The notes beneath the pieces are model-generated. The model made no database searches and was not told the DNA's origin. It was given only the letters and a program-made list of their open reading frames with translations. A program made the position numbers and the translations under genes. This document shows positions 16,377 through 25,386 of a stretch of DNA of 64,000 nucleotides, in pieces. Position 1 is the first letter of the stretch, and each line of letters starts with the position of its first letter. The stretch spans positions 1 to 64,000 of the forward strand of contig JAYZDF010000004.1 of NCBI GenBank assembly GCA_036337945.1, given 5' to 3'. This DNA is from JAYZDF01 sp036337945. GTDB lineage: Bacteria > Myxococcota > Kuafuiibacteriia > Kuafuiibacteriales > Kuafuiibacteriaceae.

Positions 16377-17510
16377 GTGTCCACTTGGAACCTCGACGCT
16401 CTTCTTGAAGATACTCCGTGGCAGGGGGTTCCGGAGCCTGATTTTCTAGATTGGCGTTGGCAAGTTCGCAATCGGATCACAACGTTTGAAGAACTTACTC
16501 AACTTTACAAGCTGAGGTCTCAAGACCAAGAAAGTTTTGTTCGTGCAGGAAACACCTTTCGATTTGCGACGACACCTTATTATGCCGCGCTATCAAATAA
16601 AGCTGATGAAGACTGCCCTATTCGAAAGCAAATTGTCCCTACGGAGCAAGAAACGCTAATCACGATTGGGGAACGAGGTGACCCGCTAGGGGAAGAAGAA
16701 CTCGAAGCTGCTCCGAACTTGATTCATCGCTACGAAGACCGAGCTCTTCTTTTGGTTACAGACCGTTGTCCAGTATATTGTCGATTCTGCACTCGTCGCC
16801 GAATTGTTGGTCGAGTCGAAGAACAGTCAACACGAGCTCTTTTAGGTGATGCGTTTGATTACATCCGAAAGACTTCGTGCATTCGAGAAGTAATTTTGTC
16901 GGGCGGAGACGCTCTGATGCTGGGTGACAATCAAATCGATTTTATTCTTCGTGAGCTGCGAAGCATTCCACACGTCGAAATTATTCGAATCGCCACCCGA
17001 ATGCCTGTGACCTGTCCGATGCGGATTACCGAAAAGCTGAGCGCAATTATCAAAAAATATTCTCCGGTCTACGTGATGACTCATTTCAATCACATCAATG
17101 AATGCACCCGGTTTGCTCGGCTTGCTTGTCAACGCCTCGTCGATAACGGAGTGATTGTTTACAATCAGTCTGTGTTACTCAAAGGTGTCAATGATACCGT
17201 CGATGCGATTCGAGACCTTAATCGTTGGTTGGTTCGCCAACGAGTTACGCCCTACTACTTACACCAATGTGATATGGCCGAAGGAATCGAGCATTTTCGA
17301 ACTCCACTTCAGACAGGGATCGGGATCATAGAAGGCCTCCGTGGGCATATGAGTGGACTTGCGGTGCCTCAACTGTGTGTCGATGTTCCGGGTGGTCTAG
17401 GAAAAGTCACTGTTCAACCCTCTTGGATTGTCAATCGTGAGGGCAATCAGATTCGCTTTCGGACCTATAGAGGCGAAACCGCGGATTATTTTGATCCGAT
17501 TGGACCATGA
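16377..17510 (+). CDS. KamA-family radical SAM aminomutase
   Basis: Radical SAM/PLP enzyme with the cluster motif C131-x3-C135-x2-C138 (RCPVYCRFCTRRR), the GG of SGGDALML, and a PLP-type lysine in GGLGK (K343). This is the lysine 2,3-aminomutase / EpmB family; at 377 aa it is nearer KamA than the ~340-aa EF-P lysylation enzyme EpmB, but the substrate cannot be settled. The GTG start lies 2 nt after the slipin stop, so they are co-translated. No genP/epmA or KamDE neighbour is present. Confidence 0.88.
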   Translation: MSTWNLDALLEDTPWQGVPEPDFLDWRWQVRNRITTFEELTQLYKLRSQDQESFVRAGNTFRFATTPYYAALSNKADEDCPIRKQIVPTEQETLITIGERGDPLGEEELEAAPNLIHRYEDRALLLVTDRCPVYCRFCTRRRIVGRVEEQSTRALLGDAFDYIRKTSCIREVILSGGDALMLGDNQIDFILRELRSIPHVEIIRIATRMPVTCPMRITEKLSAIIKKYSPVYVMTHFNHINECTRFARLACQRLVDNGVIVYNQSVLLKGVNDTVDAIRDLNRWLVRQRVTPYYLHQCDMAEGIEHFRTPLQTGIGIIEGLRGHMSGLAVPQLCVDVPGGLGKVTVQPSWIVNREGNQIRFRTYRGETADYFDPIGP

Positions 17511-17517
17511 TGCGGCT

Positions 17518-17540
17518 GTTTCATTGGAATCTCATGAAAC
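17518..17540. promoter_or_regulatory. Inverted repeat upstream of the HU gene
   Basis: GTTTCAT and ATGAAAC are perfect 7-bp arms around a 9-nt loop, directly upstream of the putative hup promoter. There is no T-tract after it, so an operator is a better guess than a terminator. Confidence 0.35.
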
Positions 17541-17544
17541 ATCG

Positions 17545-17573
17545 TTGACAGAGAGATTTGCGAGTCATAGCGT
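17545..17573 (+). promoter_or_regulatory. Putative sigma-70 promoter of the HU gene
   Basis: A perfect -35 TTGACA (17545-17550), a 17-nt spacer and TAGCGT as a weak -10 (17568-17573). It would give a leader of about 55 nt containing the Shine-Dalgarno AGGGAAG at 17623-17629. Confidence 0.5.
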
Positions 17574-17634
17574 TTGCCACAATAAGCCGCAATTGAACGC
17601 AGCAGTGTGGTAAGCGGTTTTTAGGGAAGCGAAA

Positions 17635-17910
17635 ATGACAAAAGCCGAATTGATCGAAAAACTTCAGAAAGGTAAGGGCAAGAATCTTTCGAAACGAGCA
17701 CTGGGTGAATTAGTGGATGAGGTTTTTGACAGCATCGCGAAGTCTGTGAAAAAAGAAAAACGTTTCGCGTATCCAGGCTTCGGCACATGGACTGTAAAAA
17801 AGCGGGCAGCTCGCGTTGGTCGAAATCCACGTACTGGCGAAGAAATTAAAATCTCTGCGTCAAAGACTGTTGCCTTTAAGCCGGCGCCAAATCTCAAGAA
17901 TATTTTATAG
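17635..17910 (+). CDS. HU-family DNA-binding protein
   Basis: The 91-residue protein has the full HU/IHF fold: MTKAELIEKLQ at the N-terminus, FGTWTVKKRAARVGRNPRTGE (the GF-x-R-NP DNA-bending arm) and AFKPAPNLKN. It is preceded by the clear Shine-Dalgarno AGGGAAG 5 nt before the ATG, one of the few unambiguous ones in this window, as expected for an abundant protein. HU binds and bends DNA with little sequence specificity. Confidence 0.97.
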   Translation: MTKAELIEKLQKGKGKNLSKRALGELVDEVFDSIAKSVKKEKRFAYPGFGTWTVKKRAARVGRNPRTGEEIKISASKTVAFKPAPNLKNIL

Positions 17911-17957
17911 TCGCTGGAGACAGTAACACTTCTCTGGAAAGTCATGAGAACGCATAG

Positions 17958-18830
17958 GTGTCACGCATGCGCATAGCCCACTTTTCAGACGTTCATTGCA
18001 CAATCAATCCATTGATTCGACGGCCCCACCGGGTCATCGGAAAACGAATAATGGGAAGTCTCAATTATTTTTTTGGAGGCCGACGAACTCATTTCGCCCA
18101 AAGTGATGAAAGGCTCAAGCTTCTACTCGCAGATGTCGACGCACAGTCACCCGACCACGTGATTTGTACAGGGGACCTTACGCAAATGAGTTTCCCTGAA
18201 GAGTTCGAAACGGCAGCGAAAATTTTTGGCGAACGCCTGGAAAGTCCATCTCGATTTACTGTCATTCCCGGAAATCACGATCGATATACAAAGGTGACAG
18301 ACCAAGGGCGACATTTTGAAAACTGGTTCGCTAGCTTATGTGAAGAGGGAGCCTTCCCTTTTACAAAACGCCTTTCTGATTCAGTTACTCTCGTTGGTCT
18401 TGATCCTTGTCGCGCAACCGGTATGGCCGACTCATCAGGACTTCTTGGAAAAGAACAATTGTCGGCTCTAAAAGAGGTACTTCGTCAGCTCAGCGCAGAG
18501 AATCAATTCGTCATAATTGCTCTTCACTATGCTCCATTTCGGAAAAACGGGAATCCTGATCGCCCGAATCATGGACTGCGTGACCTTGACGCATTTCTCA
18601 AAATTGTTGAGCAGGAGGGATCGTCAGTTCGCATGGTTATCCATGGACACATTCACGGCTCCTACCAGCTCGATCGAAACGGATGCACTTATGTATGCTC
18701 CGGAAGCGCCACGGACCTGTACGGAGCGTGTGGCTATAATTTGTATGATATTGATTCTGAACAAGGTCTTATTCAGGTGACTCGGCGTCTGTGGAGTCGT
18801 GAAGAAAATCAATATGTCTTAGAGAAATGA
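17958..18830 (+). CDS. Calcineurin-like metallophosphoesterase
   Basis: All five metal-binding blocks are present: FSDVHC, GDLTQ, GNHDRY, LHYAPF and GHIHGS. The 290-residue protein is a soluble class III-type phosphodiesterase like CpdA or Icc; the substrate (cyclic nucleotide, phospholipid or nucleotide) is unknown. The GTG at 17958 is used; an ATG at 17967 would remove three residues and lies closer to the conserved strand. It overlaps the GMC oxidoreductase by 4 bp, opening the 17958-23158 operon. Confidence 0.9.
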   Translation: MSRMRIAHFSDVHCTINPLIRRPHRVIGKRIMGSLNYFFGGRRTHFAQSDERLKLLLADVDAQSPDHVICTGDLTQMSFPEEFETAAKIFGERLESPSRFTVIPGNHDRYTKVTDQGRHFENWFASLCEEGAFPFTKRLSDSVTLVGLDPCRATGMADSSGLLGKEQLSALKEVLRQLSAENQFVIIALHYAPFRKNGNPDRPNHGLRDLDAFLKIVEQEGSSVRMVIHGHIHGSYQLDRNGCTYVCSGSATDLYGACGYNLYDIDSEQGLIQVTRRLWSREENQYVLEK

Positions 18831-20428
18831 TTAGATCTACGACTAATGATGATTACGATTATATTATCGTCGGTTCTGGCTTCGGCGGTGCAGTGTCGGC
18901 CTTACGATTGTCTGAAAAAGGCTACAAGGTACTCGTTGTAGAAGCGGGACGTAGATGGAACGAAGAGCAGTTTCCTAAGAGTAACTGGTCAATCCGGAAA
19001 TATTTATTTCTTCCGAAATTACTTTGCTACGGAATTCAGCGGATGACTCTCCTGGATGATGTACTTGTACTTAGTGGAGCTGGTGTTGGCGGCGGTAGCC
19101 TTGTTTATGCAAATACTCTTTTGACGCCTAGACCTGAAGTATTTCAGCAGCCTGGTTGGCCGAAATCTAGGGATTGGCGGCAGGAACTTCAACCCCATTA
19201 CGAGACTGCAAAGCGTATGTTGGGGGCTAGTACGGTCCCACAAGTATATCCAGCGGATGAACTCATCAGAAAAGCAGCTGAGGTAGCGGGTTGTGGTGAA
19301 ACCTTTCGAAGACAGACTGTAGGTGTTTTTTTCGGGAAATCAGGCGAAACAGTGAGTGATCCTTATTTCAACGGAGACGGACCAAGCCGCACAGGATGTA
19401 CTCATTGTGGTGGATGCCTAGTCGGCTGCAAAGTTGGCGCCAAAAATACGCTAGATAAAAACTATTTATACTTAGCCGAAAAGAACGGCGTACGAATTCT
19501 GCCGGAGACCCAAGTCGAACTTATTCACAGTGAGCAGGAAGGCTATGTCATTGAGACAAAAAGCCTCGGCTTTTTCTCGAAAAAGCGTCGAACAAAATAC
19601 CGATGTTCGAAGCTCATCATTTCTGCCGGTGTTTTGGGGTCCTTAAAATTACTCATGAGCTGTCATGAACAGGGAACCCTGCATAAGTTATCTGCTCAAC
19701 TTGGCAATGAGGTGCGAACAAATAGTGAATCGATAATAGCGGTGACGTCTCGAGAGAATGAAACGGATTATTCTTTAGGACCCGCAATCTCTTCAAGTAT
19801 ACACATTGATGCTGATACTCATGTTGAGCCTGTTCGATATCCAAAAGGTTCATCTGCGATGTCTCTTTTAGGTACACTCATGGTTGATGGGGGACCTGGA
19901 CTGCCCCGTGCCTTACGCTGGTGCGGTCGTGTGCTGCGGCAGCCGCTCGATTTCTTACGAAGTCTTAGTCCGAAAGGGTGGGCGCAAAAAACAGTAATTC
20001 TTTTGGTAATGCAGGCCCTGGACAGTTCTTTATCGATCTCCTTTCGAAGAACTTTGTTATGGCCTTTAGGAAAGCGTCTGGTTTCAAGCACCAGCGATAG
20101 CAAAAAAATCCCAAGCTATATTCCGGCTGCGAATAATTTTGCCCGGCTCGTTGCAAAGCTCCAAAATGGCTTTCCACAAAGTTCGGTTAATGAAGCTTTT
20201 CTAAACATCCCGGTGACCGCTCATATCCTAGGTGGCTGCAAGATGGGGGATTCAGCGGATTCTGGGGTGATCGACGAAAACCATGAAGTCTTTGGATATC
20301 CAGGTATGTATGTGATCGATGGCTCATCTGTACCGTCGAATTTGGGTGTCAACCCTAGTCTTACGATTACGGCAATGGCAGAATATGCCATGAGTCATAT
20401 AGCGCCGAAATCAGAGAGTACAGAATGA
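18827..20428 (+). CDS. GMC-family FAD oxidoreductase (cholesterol-oxidase-like)
   Basis: It has an FAD-binding GSGFGG (16-21), GAGVGGGSLVYAN, and the C-terminal GMC block HILGGCKMGDSAD ... NPSLTITAMAEYAM with the catalytic-site His/Asn region. A C191-x2-C194-x2-C197-x3-C201 cluster (CTHCGGCLVGC) matches the insertion of the bacterial cholesterol-oxidase-like subgroup and may hold an Fe-S centre. The substrate, a sterol or hydrophobic alcohol, is not determined. It is linked by ATGA overlaps to genes on both sides. Confidence 0.9.
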   Translation: MIRSTTNDDYDYIIVGSGFGGAVSALRLSEKGYKVLVVEAGRRWNEEQFPKSNWSIRKYLFLPKLLCYGIQRMTLLDDVLVLSGAGVGGGSLVYANTLLTPRPEVFQQPGWPKSRDWRQELQPHYETAKRMLGASTVPQVYPADELIRKAAEVAGCGETFRRQTVGVFFGKSGETVSDPYFNGDGPSRTGCTHCGGCLVGCKVGAKNTLDKNYLYLAEKNGVRILPETQVELIHSEQEGYVIETKSLGFFSKKRRTKYRCSKLIISAGVLGSLKLLMSCHEQGTLHKLSAQLGNEVRTNSESIIAVTSRENETDYSLGPAISSSIHIDADTHVEPVRYPKGSSAMSLLGTLMVDGGPGLPRALRWCGRVLRQPLDFLRSLSPKGWAQKTVILLVMQALDSSLSISFRRTLLWPLGKRLVSSTSDSKKIPSYIPAANNFARLVAKLQNGFPQSSVNEAFLNIPVTAHILGGCKMGDSADSGVIDENHEVFGYPGMYVIDGSSVPSNLGVNPSLTITAMAEYAMSHIAPKSESTE

Positions 20429-22716
20429 CATCATCTAAATCACAATCCGAAGATGAAGAGACCAGAGCGGTAAGCTCCGACGAGATTCCTTCATCGCCTC
20501 CTCTGGCTGAGACCATTCGACCTACGATAAGTGCGGTCGCGGATAGAAAGCAGGAAGCCCCGGCAGACCTCGCAGCTGATTCTCCATACACTTCCACCGA
20601 AACTAGCCGTCCGGTGATGCCAGCCAGCGAGGAAGAACGCTCGGAGCTAGGCACTACTCCTGACAGCCATATAGCTCTGGGCGAGACATTACAGCTTGTT
20701 CGCTACGCAAGGCGTGGCGACACACTCGCGATTAATGGAATCACACCTCACGGTCGTAGCCTAACTTTCGAGCAACGAGATGCTCGTCAGGGCTGGTACG
20801 TAATTGCAGCAGGGCGTCGACGTAGACCGACAAAGCGTGAGCTCGGTCTCGTGGTGGCAACGATTACCCAAGAAATGGAAGCTGCGCTTGTACCCGAAAA
20901 GCAGGCCGAGGTTCGCTCCGCTTACCGTTTGGCGGTTGCTGCTGATATACCAGGAATGAAAGTGGCAGGCCTCGGTGCATATCGAGATATGTTACTCGAT
21001 GAGGCTGCAGCTTTCACGGGTGAGCAAACAGAGGGTCTTTCTGTTATTGCTGTTGAATATCAAGCGTTCAAACGATTTGCGATTCGCCACGGACACCGAA
21101 TTGGAGCCGCTTTTGTTCAGGCTCTAGGTGAACGTCTCATTCACCTTTTCGCCGAAGAACGCAAGGTCCACGTTTTTCACAAAACCGGAAAAGCGTTTCG
21201 GCTAATCATCGTCGACCATTCATCGAATGTTGTCCAAGACTTCGTTGATCGCATTGTGAATGCTGAAACAAAAGAATGGTTGGTAGAGCGCGTATGGGGA
21301 GAAAACCGTCGAACTCACCCCGACGAAATTCATTTTCACATCGGGATTGCGAACGCCTTTTCGACGGAGCGTAATCTAAGCTATTTAGATTTAGCGCAAA
21401 GACTTTCTGATGATGCTCATCGTGCTAGTAAAGTTGGTCAATTAATGGGGCACACCTCTTTGGCACTCGCGAAGGCTGATTATCGTACGACAGTCTATCG
21501 CTGGAACATTTCTTCTGAAGATGAATTTACGGAACTTGCGAGTAGTATGGATGACGGCCCGGCCGACGTAATGGCAGAAATGTCTGATTACCTTCACGAA
21601 CTCGTTTCAGTCGATTTGGAAGGTATGGCTGTTGCGGGTGATATAAACGCGTTGGTTTATTGCGCAATCGCTCGAGATGGCTTTTGGCAGGGAACGACGG
21701 CCATGAGGATCGCAGGGAATCGCATCCTTGGTTACTTTCTTTCCGAAGAACCAGCTCCAATGAACGAAATGATGCGAGCAGGCGGGTTTGATCTGGGTGA
21801 TGAATTCTACGGAATCGCCGTCGAAGGTGATAAATTATTCTTCGCCCGTGGTGATATTAATAGCGCGGGGGCTACTCGAGTTAGAGCAGGACTTGAAAAA
21901 TTACATCATGCTGTTGGGTGGCGAAGAGAAGACGGAGGTGGTGTAGTCGGCGAATTTCTCGCCGCTTTGCAGCCAACTGGCGATTCAAATGACCTACCCT
22001 CGCGAATTCGTAACGCTGCTCGTCGAACTTTTGAGGAGAACGCAGAGGATACGGATTTAATGGTGAACGATGCAGTGGACATTGCTGACTATCTCTATGT
22101 TCAACCAGGAATCCAAGCAAAAACTGACGATGTTGTAGACGGAGCGATTCTTCAGCTAGAGTTACCTCTTGCTCAACCCAGAGAGGTGCGAGTGATTTCA
22201 AGGAGGAGTGGTTTTCGCTTGCTGTTGGAAATCGATGGGGTTCAATTGCCAGCATCAATTACTGACGGGAAATCAGGATTGCAGGTGAAGTTGCGTATCA
22301 AAGAGGCTGTAGCGTCTGCATCAATTGCTATTGTCACACTCTCGCATACTGAGCTTATTGATCTTCTCGCAGAAATTCGCGAAGAAAACCAAATTGCTGA
22401 ATCGAAGGCTCTTGATGTCTTAGGCTTTCTCAGGCATATCGCCGATATTCTGTTACAGAATGAGATCAAGATGCCGGGAAAAATTCGACTTGCCCTTGGT
22501 CATACCTATCAGGAATCAGAGTTTGTCGGTTTATTCTCGATAGAGACAATTCGCGAGAATTACCCAGGTTTATTCTATGAAGCGGTTCATCACGACCTGT
22601 TGGAGCAAAATACGATTGGGGTAGACGAACAATTACGTGAATTGATTGGACACACGATGCTTACGTCCTCGAGACCAGAGTTGACATGGAAAAATACATC
22701 TAACTCAGAAAATTGA
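20425..22716 (+). CDS. Protein with degenerate GGDEF-like domain, function unknown
   Basis: A disordered, acidic N-terminus (1-85) precedes a GGDEF-like fold at ~183-362: the GLGAYRDML helix, EYQAFKRFAIRHGHRIGAAFVQALGERL, then HKTGKAF (252-257) at the place of GGDEF. The diguanylate-cyclase signature is therefore lost and activity is unlikely. Residues ~400-760 are an unrecognised mixed alpha/beta region. It probably acts as a c-di-GMP- or nucleotide-sensing or scaffold protein (inference). It overlaps the GMC gene by 4 bp. Confidence 0.65.
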   Translation: MTSSKSQSEDEETRAVSSDEIPSSPPLAETIRPTISAVADRKQEAPADLAADSPYTSTETSRPVMPASEEERSELGTTPDSHIALGETLQLVRYARRGDTLAINGITPHGRSLTFEQRDARQGWYVIAAGRRRRPTKRELGLVVATITQEMEAALVPEKQAEVRSAYRLAVAADIPGMKVAGLGAYRDMLLDEAAAFTGEQTEGLSVIAVEYQAFKRFAIRHGHRIGAAFVQALGERLIHLFAEERKVHVFHKTGKAFRLIIVDHSSNVVQDFVDRIVNAETKEWLVERVWGENRRTHPDEIHFHIGIANAFSTERNLSYLDLAQRLSDDAHRASKVGQLMGHTSLALAKADYRTTVYRWNISSEDEFTELASSMDDGPADVMAEMSDYLHELVSVDLEGMAVAGDINALVYCAIARDGFWQGTTAMRIAGNRILGYFLSEEPAPMNEMMRAGGFDLGDEFYGIAVEGDKLFFARGDINSAGATRVRAGLEKLHHAVGWRREDGGGVVGEFLAALQPTGDSNDLPSRIRNAARRTFEENAEDTDLMVNDAVDIADYLYVQPGIQAKTDDVVDGAILQLELPLAQPREVRVISRRSGFRLLLEIDGVQLPASITDGKSGLQVKLRIKEAVASASIAIVTLSHTELIDLLAEIREENQIAESKALDVLGFLRHIADILLQNEIKMPGKIRLALGHTYQESEFVGLFSIETIRENYPGLFYEAVHHDLLEQNTIGVDEQLRELIGHTMLTSSRPELTWKNTSNSEN

Positions 22717-22756
22717 GGTAGGTATTTTGATTAGTGGGCAGAGGACGGGCGTATAA

Positions 22757-23158
22757 ATGAAACCTAATAAGACGAAGAAAATTGAAGCTCGTCGGTATCG
22801 CCAACAACTTATGCTGCGAGAAATTATCTCTGAGTCTCGTAAAGTTAATCGACCTCAAGTTGAAAGAGCTGCACAAGTCAAGTTGGCTGAAATCTCGAAA
22901 CTTGATTTTTCGAAGAGTTCGAGCGTAGCTCAAAAGCGTCTAGAGGTGCTCTCTCGAAGCATAGAGATTCTTGCGACTCGTTTAGAACTCGATTTCTCTC
23001 ATAAACAAACTTCGCCTCGATGGCTGCGGTTCGCAACTGTAGGAACTCCTATTTTTCTTGGTCTGATTCTAGGATTCTGGGTAATTGAGCGTAGGCGTCG
23101 ATTGAAGGCGTTAACGAAATCTGAAGTCGAGTCTTTTGAGCAAACAGACGATAAATAA
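22757..23158 (+). CDS. Small single-pass membrane protein
   Basis: 133 residues: a strongly basic helical N-terminal half (RRYRQQLMLREIISESRKV), one transmembrane segment at ~97-113 (TVGTPIFLGLILGFWVI), then a basic stop-transfer and a short acidic tail. No family recognised. It follows the degenerate-GGDEF gene after 40 nt. A cytoplasmic N-terminus of some 90 residues is predicted. Confidence 0.65.
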   Translation: MKPNKTKKIEARRYRQQLMLREIISESRKVNRPQVERAAQVKLAEISKLDFSKSSSVAQKRLEVLSRSIEILATRLELDFSHKQTSPRWLRFATVGTPIFLGLILGFWVIERRRRLKALTKSEVESFEQTDDK

Positions 23159-23165
23159 GAAAGTC

Positions 23166-24824
23166 TTAAATCGTATTGTTTAGGTACATTTCTTTTGTTT
23201 TTTGCCTCTGCTTTTTACCGCTGGAGGTTTTGGGAAGCGTCCCAGGCTTTACTAACTTGATGTCGTGAATTTTCAATCCGTATGATTTACTCAGGTCGTG
23301 AGTAATATTTTTCTTCAGTTCGTCGTTATCGATCTGAGGATGCTCAGATATTACGATGAGTTGTTCAGAGTTCTCAGCCGCCACCGAAAAGCAAACCGTC
23401 GCACCCTCCCTGATACCCGAGGTCTTATTTAGCGCTTCTTCAAGGGCTTCTGGATAGTAATTCCTTCCGTTGATGATAATAAGGTCTTTTTTTCTACCGC
23501 ATATAAATAGGCGTCCGTTTACCATGAAACCAATATCCTGGGTAAGGAGCCGGTTTTGGACGAAGACTTGTGCTGTAGATTTGTCATTGTCGAAGTAACC
23601 ATGGGCGATGCTTGGTCCTTCAAAAACGATTTCTCCCACATAGCCGTCTTCCATCGTGCGACCTTTCGCATCTTGTACATAGAGCTTATGGTCTTTGATG
23701 CAGCGACCTGTCGCTACGATTTACTCGGCATTGCTATTTTTCGCGTCGACAAGCTTTATTTGATCTCCTTCACTCAAGCAGTGCCGATCGACGTAGATGC
23801 TGTAGATTTCCTCATCAAGCGGTTCAAACGCGACCGCTAGACATGCTTCAGCCATGCCATAGCTCGGCGTTATGGCTCTGGGGTTTAGACCGGCAGGACG
23901 AAAGGCTGAAATAAAATCACGCATGTTTTGTGCATTAATTGGTTCTGCACCGCAGCCTAGTACGCGTAAATGATCGAGTCTTATTCCTTGGTCGACAACC
24001 CTTTGAGCTCTCTTTCGACTCAAAGAGAACGCGAAATTAGGTCCGAACGTAATGGTGGCCTTATATTTGTCGACCAGTTTCATCCACAGACTTGGTCGGC
24101 GAATAAACGAGAATGTTGGCGCCAGTACAACTGGAATACGTCCAACGACAGGAGCGATGACAAAACCGATCAATCCCATATCGTGGTACAAAGGAAGCCA
24201 GCTGACTCCAAGATCAGTTTCCGGTTTCGCTTTGAGTCCATCCTCTACAATTGCCCTTGTATTCTCGAGGATGTTTTCGTGCGAAATGACGACACCTTTT
24301 GGAGAAGAGGTTGAGCCAGATGTGAACTGTAGGAAACAGGTATCTTCAGGCCGCACGCGAATTCGAGTTACCTTGCTCATTTCAGCTTCTGTAATTGATG
24401 AGAAGGTATGAGTTCGCATTTTAGAATGTTGAAAAACGTCAAGGTGACTCAGACTTTCCCGAGTTTTGGCACTGCAGATGAGGTGATCGACTCGCCCGGT
24501 CAACATAATGCGGCAGGCATTCTCTAGATGTTGAATCTGGTTTCCAATTTTAGGAGGAGGGTAGATTGGAACGGGTATAACACCTTCAATGACTGCGCCG
24601 AGGAATGCCGTGACGAATTCTCGATTATCCTCGAGTATAATCGCCACACGTTCGTTCGGCTTGATACCGCGGTGAAGCATTTGTCGCCCCAGCTGAGAAA
24701 CCTCCTTAGACAAAACTGTAAACGGAACGGTCACCGGTTCATTGCGGCCGTCGTCGAAGACAAAACCGTTTACGTTTGAGGCTGACAGTAAGTCTTCTAA
24801 GATTGTCTGAAGCGTGTGTACCAT
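23166..24824 (-). pseudogene. Fatty-acyl-AMP ligase interrupted by one in-frame TAA
   Basis: From ATG 24824 (MVHTLQTILEDLL) the frame encodes an AMP-binding enzyme: FLQFTSGSTSSPKGVV (A3 loop), WLPLYHDMGLIG, ITPSYGMAEACLAVAFEP and, after the stop, GEIVFEGPSIAHGYF and KDLIIINGRNYYPE. The pattern (FAAL-like, lacking a CoA-ligase-type active site) indicates fatty-acyl-AMP ligase activation of acyl chains. At 23721-23723 a TAA sits in frame between ...NSNAE and IVATGR, and both sides continue in the same frame at normal family length (~552 aa). Nonsense mutation, readthrough or a base error are all possible. No acyl carrier protein is adjacent. An ATG at 24902 would add 26 poor residues. Confidence 0.8.
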
Positions 24825-24982
24825 GATGCTTTGTACAGACGTCGTTATCAAATTGGCGCTTTTGGGTCTACTCAGATATTTGGAATAGTATTTCCTAAGC
24901 AACTGAAATTACGACAGTTATTCGGGTATGCCGCGAGACATAGACCAAGTGCTCAATCCAAATTACGTGGTTTCGCTTTCGG

Positions 24983-25012
24983 TTGATTTCTCGTTGGGTA
25001 ACGAGGTAGATA
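24983..25012 (+). promoter_or_regulatory. Putative promoter of the VOC gene
   Basis: TTGATT (24983-24988), 18-nt spacer, TAGATA (25007-25012), followed 9 nt later by the ATG at 25022; an overlapping TAAGAT (25011-25016) is a second -10 candidate. A very short or no leader is implied. Confidence 0.4.
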
Positions 25013-25021
25013 AGATACGCT

Positions 25022-25381
25022 ATGGCTGTAAACCTCGCGCAAGTGTGTCTATTCAAACAAAACGGTGAAACCGTTCGACAGTTCTGTGATGTCGTGTCTG
25101 GTGACGTAGAAATGGACGATGCCGATGCTGGTGGCCTGCTATCGTATCGGATGGGTAACGCGACCGTCGCTCATCACCCACCGATGGGTGACCTCGCTGA
25201 AAATGATGTCCTTGTAACTCTGCAAGTCGATAACCCTCGAGCCGTAGATAGAATCTTCGCTGGCTTACTTCGGGTAGGTTTACATGTCGACGATGAGCCT
25301 GAGGATACCGAACACGGATGGCGCGTTTTCTACTTTCGAGCCGCACCAAATTTATTGTTTGAGGTCGGTGCGCCGCTGTAG
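25022..25381 (+). CDS. VOC (glyoxalase-like) fold protein, probable
   Basis: A 119-residue soluble protein. The second half (VDNPRAVDRIFAGLLRVGLHVDD ... WRVFYFRAAPNLLFEVGAP) has the beta-alpha-beta-beta-beta pattern of a vicinal-oxygen-chelate module. Metal ligands cannot be assigned with confidence and the N-terminal half is atypical, so the call rests on layout. It lies 5 nt before the PanE-like gene and is presumably co-transcribed with it. Confidence 0.55.
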   Translation: MAVNLAQVCLFKQNGETVRQFCDVVSGDVEMDDADAGGLLSYRMGNATVAHHPPMGDLAENDVLVTLQVDNPRAVDRIFAGLLRVGLHVDDEPEDTEHGWRVFYFRAAPNLLFEVGAPL

Positions 25382-25386
25382 CGTGG

